DNA from: Sphingomonas hominis
GTDB lineage: Bacteria; Pseudomonadota; Alphaproteobacteria; Sphingomonadales; Sphingomonadaceae
Direction: 5' to 3'
NCBI RefSeq assembly: GCF_013328205.1
Contig: NZ_JABULH010000004.1
Span: 186,001-250,000 of the forward strand
Length of the DNA stretch: 64,000 bases
The notes beneath the pieces were generated by a model. It had not been told where the DNA came from. It made no database searches and saw only the letters and a program-made list of their open reading frames with translations. Below, one piece after another: positions 58,812 through 64,000 of the stretch (position 1 is its first letter; each line of letters starts with the position of its first letter). Both the position numbers and the translations under genes were made by a program.

Positions 58812-59891
58812 TCAGAACAGCTCGCCCTGCGCGCCCGCCGGCGGACGGAAGCACGAGCAGTCGAGGTTCAGCCGCCGACGATCGTCGCTGAAGCCGTGTT
58901 TCGCGCGCGCGATGCGGAAGCGGGTGCGCAGCAGTTCCGCCCATACGCCTTGTCCGCGCATGCGCGAGAAGAAGCCGGGATCGTTGTCGCGCCCGCCGCG
59001 CAAGCTCTGGATCGTCGCCATCACCTTGCCCGCGCGATCGGGGAATTGCTCGTCGAGCCAGGCGCGGAACAGTGGCGCGACCTCCCACGGCAGTCGCACC
59101 GGAATGTACGACACGCCGAGCGCACCCGCCTCGGCGGCCGCCGCGACGACGGCCTCGACCTCGTGATCGGTCACCGCCGGGATCACCGGTGCCATGTTGA
59201 CGTAGGTCGGCACGCCCGCCTCCGTGAGCTGCCGCACCGCCGCCAGTCGTCGTGCCGGCGTTGGTGCGCGCGGCTCGACGGTCATCGCGATGCGCGGGTC
59301 GAGCGAGGTGATCGAGATCGCCACCGCCGCCTGCCGTCTCGCTGCCATGCCGCCGAGCAGGTCAATGTCGCGCACCACGCGGTCCGACTTGGTCGTGATG
59401 ACGACGGGATGCTCGCACGCGGCGAGCACCTTCAGCAGCGCGCGCGTGATCCGCCACTCACGCTCGATCGGCTGATAGGGATCGGTGTTGGTGCCCATCG
59501 CGATCGGTGCGCAGGTGTAGCCCGGCTTGCGCAACTCGGCCTTGAGCAGCTCCGCCGCATCAGGCTTGGCGAACAGCCTGGTTTCGAAGTCGAGCCCCGG
59601 CGACAGGTCATGAAAGGCGTGGCTGGGCCGCGCGAAACAATAGATGCAGCCGTGCTCGCACCCGCGATAGGCGTTGATCGAGCGGTCGAACGGCACGTCG
59701 GGCGAGGTGTTGCGCGTCAGGATCGTGCGCGGATGCTCGACGATCACCGTCGTGCGCAGCGGCGACATCGCGCCATCCACGTCGCCGCGCGCGTCGAGCC
59801 AGTCGCCGTCCGCCTCGGTCTGCGGCAAATTGAAGCGCCGGCTCTCCACGTTCAGCGTCGCGCCGCGAACTGCCCGAGTCTTCTCGCCCAT
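58812..59891 (-). CDS. Radical SAM protein, PA0069 family
   Basis: 359 residues. The iron-sulfur motif CxxxCxxC is CEHGCIYC, in NAYRGCEHGCIYCFARPSHAF. SPDVPFDRSINAYRGC, MGTNTDPYQPIE and GISYIPVRLPWEVAPLF-like blocks fit the PA0069/SplB-related group of unknown reaction. The C-terminus carries CSCFRPP. It is last in a minus-strand run after the UDG-like gene, slt and moaB. Confidence 0.9.
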   Translation of the reverse strand: MGEKTRAVRGATLNVESRRFNLPQTEADGDWLDARGDVDGAMSPLRTTVIVEHPRTILTRNTSPDVPFDRSINAYRGCEHGCIYCFARPSHAFHDLSPGLDFETRLFAKPDAAELLKAELRKPGYTCAPIAMGTNTDPYQPIEREWRITRALLKVLAACEHPVVITTKSDRVVRDIDLLGGMAARRQAAVAISITSLDPRIAMTVEPRAPTPARRLAAVRQLTEAGVPTYVNMAPVIPAVTDHEVEAVVAAAAEAGALGVSYIPVRLPWEVAPLFRAWLDEQFPDRAGKVMATIQSLRGGRDNDPGFFSRMRGQGVWAELLRTRFRIARAKHGFSDDRRRLNLDCSCFRPPAGAQGELF

Positions 59892-59938
59892 GCCTAAAGG
59901 CTAGGCGAACAACCGGAACATAGCAAGAACGTTGCCGC

Positions 59939-60466
59939 TCAGCGTTCCAGCAGGCGCGGCATCAACTCGACGAAGTTGCACGGGCGATGACGGCTGTCGA
60001 GCTGGTCACGCAGGATATCGTCCCACGCGTCCTTCACCGCGCCGGTCGAACCGGGCAGCGCGAAGATATAGGTGCCGCGCGACACGCAAGCGCAGGCGCG
60101 GCTCTGCACGGTCGAAGTGCCGATCGTCTGAAACGACAGCCAGCGGAATAGCTCGCCAAAGCCTGGGATCATCTTGTCCGCGACGCGCTCCACCGCCTCA
60201 GGCGTCACGTCGCGGCCGGTCACGCCGGTGCCGCCGGTGGTGATGATGCAGTCGACAGACGCGTCGTCGATCCAGTGGTTGAGCTGCGCGACGATCTGCT
60301 CGACGTCGTCGCGCAGGATCACACGATCGGCGAGTACGTGTCCGACTCCCTCGATGCGCGCCACCAGCGTGTCGCCCGAGCGATCCTCTGCCAGCCCACG
60401 CGTGTCCGACACCGTCAGCACCGCGATACGGATCGGCAGAAAGTCACGCGTCTCGTCGATCGGCAC
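59939..60466 (-). CDS. moaB: Molybdenum cofactor biosynthesis protein B
   Basis: 175 residues from a GTG (VPIDETRDF). The MoaB/Mog fold shows IRIAVLTVSDTRGLAEDRSGD, DCIITTGGTGVTGRDVTPEAV and FALPGSTGAVKDAWDDIL. It adenylates molybdopterin before molybdenum insertion. It lies six bases after slt, suggesting coupling without functional relation. No other moa gene is in the window. Confidence 0.95.
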   Translation of the reverse strand: MPIDETRDFLPIRIAVLTVSDTRGLAEDRSGDTLVARIEGVGHVLADRVILRDDVEQIVAQLNHWIDDASVDCIITTGGTGVTGRDVTPEAVERVADKMIPGFGELFRWLSFQTIGTSTVQSRACACVSRGTYIFALPGSTGAVKDAWDDILRDQLDSRHRPCNFVELMPRLLER

Positions 60467-60472
60467 GCCGCT

Positions 60473-62263
60473 TCACTCGGCGCGCGTGGTGGAGGCGGGG
60501 CTGACCGTGCCGTTGATCGCGATCGCGGTCTTCGACGCCTGCGCGTTCATCCGCACGGCGCTCGCGCCCGGCAGTCCGGGGAAGCGCGGCCACATGCCCT
60601 GCGCCAGCGCCGACCGGCTCGGCGACGCTGCCTTGCCGCCCTGCGCCTCGTACATCCAGTAATTGCGCAGCACCGTCACGACGTAGCCGCGCGTCTCCCA
60701 ATACGGGATGCTCTCAATATAGAGCAAAGGATCGCCACCATCGCGCACGATGCCGTTCCACTCGGCGACGTGCACCGGACCGGCGTTATACGCAGCGATC
60801 ACCTTGGGCAGCAGCCCGCCGGTCGTGCCCATGTCGCGCAGCCGCTCGATATGGCGCTGCCCGATGTCGATGTTGGTCGACGGACGGGTGAGCGCTGCCT
60901 GGTCGACGGTCAATCCGCGCTCGCGCATGTAATCGGTCGCTGCCGCGGGCATGATTTGCATCAGGCCGTAGGCGCCCGCCGGGCTCTTCACGCGCGGACG
61001 AAAGCCCGATTCCTGCAACGTGTGCGCGTAGACCAAAGCCTTGTCGATCCGCCACCCGCTGTCGGGCGTCCAGTTGGGTTGCGGATAATGCGATTCGGCC
61101 GTCGCGGTCACGCCCTGCGGCATGTTGTGCGCCATCCACACCGCGGTCGCGGGCAGGTCAAGCTGCTCGGCGAGCCGCGTCAGGCTGGTGAATTCCTGCG
61201 GTGCGCCGATCCGCGCCTGCTGCCGCAGCACGCCTTCGGCTTCCTCGTCCTCGCCGATCTCGACCAGCGCCGCGGCGACGCGGACGTTGGGGCGGCGTTC
61301 CAGCGCGGCCCAGTCCCCGGTCACCCGCTGCGCGCGCGACTTGGCCGGGCTCAGGCCGAGTGCCTGCCGCGCGAGCAGCCCGTAGAACGTTTCGCCGAAC
61401 TGCGACGCTTGCTTCAATCGCGCCTCGATCCGGTCGGGGCGCCCGCACATCATGTCGGCGCGCGCAGCCCAGTAGAGCGCGGTGGCGCGCAGGTCGGTGT
61501 CGGATGCGCGCGCCGCGACATTCTCGAACCCCGCTGGCGCCGCGCCGCAGTCGCGCTGCCGCCACGCCGCCAGCGCGCCAGTCCAGCGCGCCTGCGTGGT
61601 CCAGTCGCCCGCGCCCAGCTCCGCCTTGGCCGCCAGCGCGCGCGCTTCGCGGTCCATGCCTTGCAGGTAATAGATCCACGCGATCCGCGTCTGCCACTCC
61701 GTCAGCGCCTCGGGGGTTAGCCCCGGTGTCGCATCGAGCAGCGCCTCCGCCTCAGCACCTGAATCTGCCTTGACGTAGGGCTGCATCTTCACCGCCAGGT
61801 CGGCGGCGATCAGGTCGCTCTTTGTCGCCTTGGCGCGGATGCGTGCAGGGGCACCGTCGTTCCAGATCAGCCGCTGCTGCACCGGCAGCGGCGGCAGTTC
61901 GGCGACGCCGCGCGCGCGGGCGATCCGCCCCAACGCCTCGGCCTGCGGCAGTTCGGGCGCTTCGTTGATGAGTTTCAGCAGCGCGTCGGCCTCGACGCGC
62001 GGACTTCCCTTGGCGGTGTAGAGCTCGGCACGGGCGTAGGCGTGCAAGGGACCAGGCGCCATGCTGTCGAGCGCGATCTGCGCGTCGCTCCAGCGGCTCT
62101 CACGGATGGCGGTGAACACGCCGCGATAGCCGTCGCGCTGCTCGGCGGTCAGTTGCTTGGGAATGCCGACCGCCGGCGTCGGCGGTGCGGGTTCGGCAAC
62201 CGCAGAGGTCACGGCGGCGGCGCAACACGCGCCCGCGAGCAACAACCGCTTCAACCCCGTCAC
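60473..62263 (-). CDS. slt: Soluble lytic murein transglycosylase
   Basis: 596 residues from a GTG (VTGLKRLLLAGACC) that overlaps the UDG-like stop as GTGA. A signal peptide ends near AVAEPAPP. A long helical superstructure (about 40-420) resembles the Slt70 U-shaped domain. The catalytic domain has Glu in LQESGFRPRVKSPAGAYGLMQIMP and NIDIGQRHI, with AAYNAGPVHVAEW. It cleaves glycan strands to 1,6-anhydro ends in the periplasm. Confidence 0.94.
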   Translation of the reverse strand: MTGLKRLLLAGACCAAAVTSAVAEPAPPTPAVGIPKQLTAEQRDGYRGVFTAIRESRWSDAQIALDSMAPGPLHAYARAELYTAKGSPRVEADALLKLINEAPELPQAEALGRIARARGVAELPPLPVQQRLIWNDGAPARIRAKATKSDLIAADLAVKMQPYVKADSGAEAEALLDATPGLTPEALTEWQTRIAWIYYLQGMDREARALAAKAELGAGDWTTQARWTGALAAWRQRDCGAAPAGFENVAARASDTDLRATALYWAARADMMCGRPDRIEARLKQASQFGETFYGLLARQALGLSPAKSRAQRVTGDWAALERRPNVRVAAALVEIGEDEEAEGVLRQQARIGAPQEFTSLTRLAEQLDLPATAVWMAHNMPQGVTATAESHYPQPNWTPDSGWRIDKALVYAHTLQESGFRPRVKSPAGAYGLMQIMPAAATDYMRERGLTVDQAALTRPSTNIDIGQRHIERLRDMGTTGGLLPKVIAAYNAGPVHVAEWNGIVRDGGDPLLYIESIPYWETRGYVVTVLRNYWMYEAQGGKAASPSRSALAQGMWPRFPGLPGASAVRMNAQASKTAIAINGTVSPASTTRAE

Positions 62264-63009
62264 TTCGCCAATCCTTCGTTGAGCAAGATCAGGTCCTTCC
62301 ACGCTTCGGACTTGCAGGCCGGCCGGTCCAACAGGACGCGGGGGTGATGGCTCGCAACCACGTGCGTGCTGGTGCCACCTGTATGGTTAAAGACGTGCAA
62401 ACGCTCTCTCGCCTGCGCTACGTTCGTCGCCAGAACCGCACGGGTCGCCGCATCGCCCAGCACCAGCAGCGCCTTGGGTGCGGCGAGCGACAGATGATGC
62501 CGCGTCACCTCGCCCAATCGCTGCTCCAGGTCGCGCGGTACGCGCCCGGTCGTTGGCCGCCGTACGCAGACGGAGGCGAGCAGCACGTCGGCGCGCGTGC
62601 GCCCGATGCTACGCAGCATGTTGTCGAACAATCGCCCGACCTCACCGCCCAGCAATTGTCCACGGTCGTCGCGCTCGGGACAATCGACCAGCACCATCAG
62701 CTCGGGGCTTTCCGGCCCGGCCCAGCCGATCGCCTCGCCCGCCCATACCGCATCGGGTGCCTCGCGCCCGATTCGCCACGACACGAACTCGGCCAGCACG
62801 CCGGGCAGGGCGGTTGCCGGCAGCGGTGCGGCGCTTGGCGCCGGGTCGGCGACGGGCTCGTGCGGCGCAAGCTGATCGCCGGCAAAATTCTTCGCTTCCA
62901 ACCAGTTGACGGGCGCGTCACCCACCACCACGTCGACACCGGCGTCGCGCCACCAATCAAGCGCGCTCGCTGCCGCCGCGCCCCAATCGAGATTCTGGTC
63001 TGCCCCCAT
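62260..63009 (-). CDS. Uracil-DNA glycosylase superfamily protein, degenerate family-4-like
   Basis: 249 residues. The C-terminal HPRVLL (SHHPRVLLDRP) and the block GQLLGGEVGRLFDNMLRSIG align with GxPFxGxxG of family 4 UDGs. The first active-site motif, usually GEAPG, reads VDCPERDD, and the four-Cys iron-sulfur pattern is absent: only three cysteines occur, unsuitably spaced. It may be a glycosylase with altered chemistry or have lost activity. It heads the slt-moaB-radical SAM run and is divergent from the ETF-QO gene. Confidence 0.75.
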   Translation of the reverse strand: MGADQNLDWGAAAASALDWWRDAGVDVVVGDAPVNWLEAKNFAGDQLAPHEPVADPAPSAAPLPATALPGVLAEFVSWRIGREAPDAVWAGEAIGWAGPESPELMVLVDCPERDDRGQLLGGEVGRLFDNMLRSIGRTRADVLLASVCVRRPTTGRVPRDLEQRLGEVTRHHLSLAAPKALLVLGDAATRAVLATNVAQARERLHVFNHTGGTSTHVVASHHPRVLLDRPACKSEAWKDLILLNEGLAK

Positions 63010-63137
63010 CCGGTCGGCATAGCATGGATGGTTGACGCGAAGGTCAAGTTACTGGCACCGCGGCACGGTCAGGATGTTGCTGCGGTGCGACGAGGAGCGG
63101 AACGCCCCTGTCAGCGGGCACCAGAGGAGAGAGTGAA

Positions 63138-64000
63138 GTGAGCGATCGCGAATCCATGCCGTATGACGTGGTGATCGTCGGCGCCGGCCCGGCCGGTCTG
63201 TCGGCGGCGATCCGCATCAAACAACTCGCCGCGGAGAAGGAAGCGGACATCTCTGTCTGCGTGCTCGAGAAGGGCTCGGAGGTCGGTGCGCACATCCTGT
63301 CGGGCGCGGTGATCGATCCGCGTACGCTCGACGAGTTCCTGCCCGACTGGCGCGACGACGGCTGCCCGCTCGCCGAGGTGCCGGTTACCGAGAACATCCA
63401 TTGGGTGCTGACCAAGAACAAGAAGGTCGACCTGCCGCACCTGTGGACCCCGCCGTTCCTCCACAACAAGGGCACCTATACCGGCAGCCTCGCCAATCTG
63501 TGCCGCTGGATGGCGGGCAAGGCGGAGGAGCTCGGCGTCGAGATCTTCCCCGGCTTCGCCGCTGCCGAGGTGCTGTTCAACGAGGATGGCAGCGTCAAGG
63601 GCGTCGCGACCGGCGACATGGGCGTCGCGCGCGACGGCACGCACAAGGGCGACTGGCAGCCCGGCCTTGAGCTGCATGCGAAATACACCTTCTTCTCCGA
63701 AGGCTGCCGTGGACATCTGTCGAAGGAGCTGATGCGCATCTTCGACTTGCGCGCGAACTGCGACCCGCAGGTCTATGGTCTGGGTATCAAGGAATTGTGG
63801 GACATCGATCCCGAGCTGCACACGCCGGGCAAGGTCGTTCACACGCAGGGCTGGCCACTCAGCGAGACCGACGGCTCGAACGGCGGCGGCTGGATTTACC
63901 ACCAGGCGAACGGCCAGGTGTCGATCGGCTTCGTGACCTGGCTCAACTATACCAACCCCTACGTCTCCCCGTTCCAGGAGATGCAGAAGTGGAAGACGCA
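63138..64000 (+). CDS. Electron transfer flavoprotein-ubiquinone oxidoreductase (partial)
   Basis: The first 287 codons are visible from a GTG (VSDRESMPYDVVIVGAGPAG) with GAGGAG upstream; the 3' end lies outside the window. The FAD-binding GAGPAGLSAAI, GAHILSGAVIDPRTL, NKGTYTGSLANLCRWM and the membrane-associated block YGLGIKELWDI with WLNYTNPYVSPFQEMQKWK are diagnostic of ETF-QO. The iron-sulfur cysteines expected near the C-terminus are not covered. It passes electrons from ETF to ubiquinone during fatty acid and amino acid oxidation. Confidence 0.95.
   Translation, partial: MSDRESMPYDVVIVGAGPAGLSAAIRIKQLAAEKEADISVCVLEKGSEVGAHILSGAVIDPRTLDEFLPDWRDDGCPLAEVPVTENIHWVLTKNKKVDLPHLWTPPFLHNKGTYTGSLANLCRWMAGKAEELGVEIFPGFAAAEVLFNEDGSVKGVATGDMGVARDGTHKGDWQPGLELHAKYTFFSEGCRGHLSKELMRIFDLRANCDPQVYGLGIKELWDIDPELHTPGKVVHTQGWPLSETDGSNGGGWIYHQANGQVSIGFVTWLNYTNPYVSPFQEMQKWKT

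Overview
The window looks like a stretch of core chromosome from a sphingomonad (Alphaproteobacteria, Sphingomonadaceae, most likely Sphingomonas). Evidence is the high-GC coding style, an Entner-Doudoroff gene cluster without a visible phosphofructokinase, a large TonB-dependent receptor, a MutL carrying the endonuclease motif, the arrangement mreB-mreC-mreD-mrdA-rodA, a DnaE whose PHP domain has lost its metal-binding histidines, and dense gene packing with many ATGA/GTGA start-stop overlaps. I see no prophage, insertion sequence or CRISPR array.

Layout. 1-4.6 kb (minus): gyrA followed by a DUF952 gene that leaves the window, then an SDR and yaaA. 4.7-10 kb: a periplasmic TPR protein, an Lrp regulator, a histidine-kinase-like protein coupled to a polysaccharide deacetylase, tRNA-Ile2(CAT) and a small membrane protein. 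10.1-18.4 kb: two small Ala-rich lipoproteins, an M28 peptidase, ettA, a Uma2 nuclease, the divergent aldR/ald pair, an S1/P1 nuclease, a third Ala-rich lipoprotein and tRNA-Lys(CTT). 18.5-24.3 kb (minus): the rod-shape operon, with mutL divergent. 26-29 kb: a PetP-like MarR regulator, a 25-codon ORF and rpsF-rpsR-rplI. 29.3-35.3 kb (plus): a GT-C glycosyltransferase, then fabD-fabG-acpP-fabF-mltG.

35.5-43 kb (minus) is the most notable region. zwf, pgl, edd, glk and eda encode the whole route from glucose through the Entner-Doudoroff pathway. 171 bp downstream lies a two-gene phototrophy unit: a bacteriorhodopsin-like proton-pump candidate and a Brp/Blh beta-carotene cleavage enzyme that would supply its retinal. 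In the rhodopsin the cytoplasmic proton-donor position (bacteriorhodopsin D96) and one proton-release position (E204) are both serine.

43-64 kb: argC with a truncated SH3 protein and a MarR regulator, secG, pyrG, a small Hsp20, a TonB receptor, the lolC-lolD-GNAT-gpx-small-ORF operon, an HdeD-like membrane protein, dnaE, then a minus-strand run of a UDG-like protein, soluble lytic transglycosylase, moaB and a radical SAM protein. The start of an ETF-ubiquinone oxidoreductase closes the window.

The candidates most worth attention are the DTS-type rhodopsin and its position beside the Entner-Doudoroff operon, a low-GC in-frame insertion of about 19 codons inside the essential-type gene fabG, a histidine kinase without a recognisable N-box, and an SH3 protein that appears to be the remnant of an NlpC/P60 peptidase.
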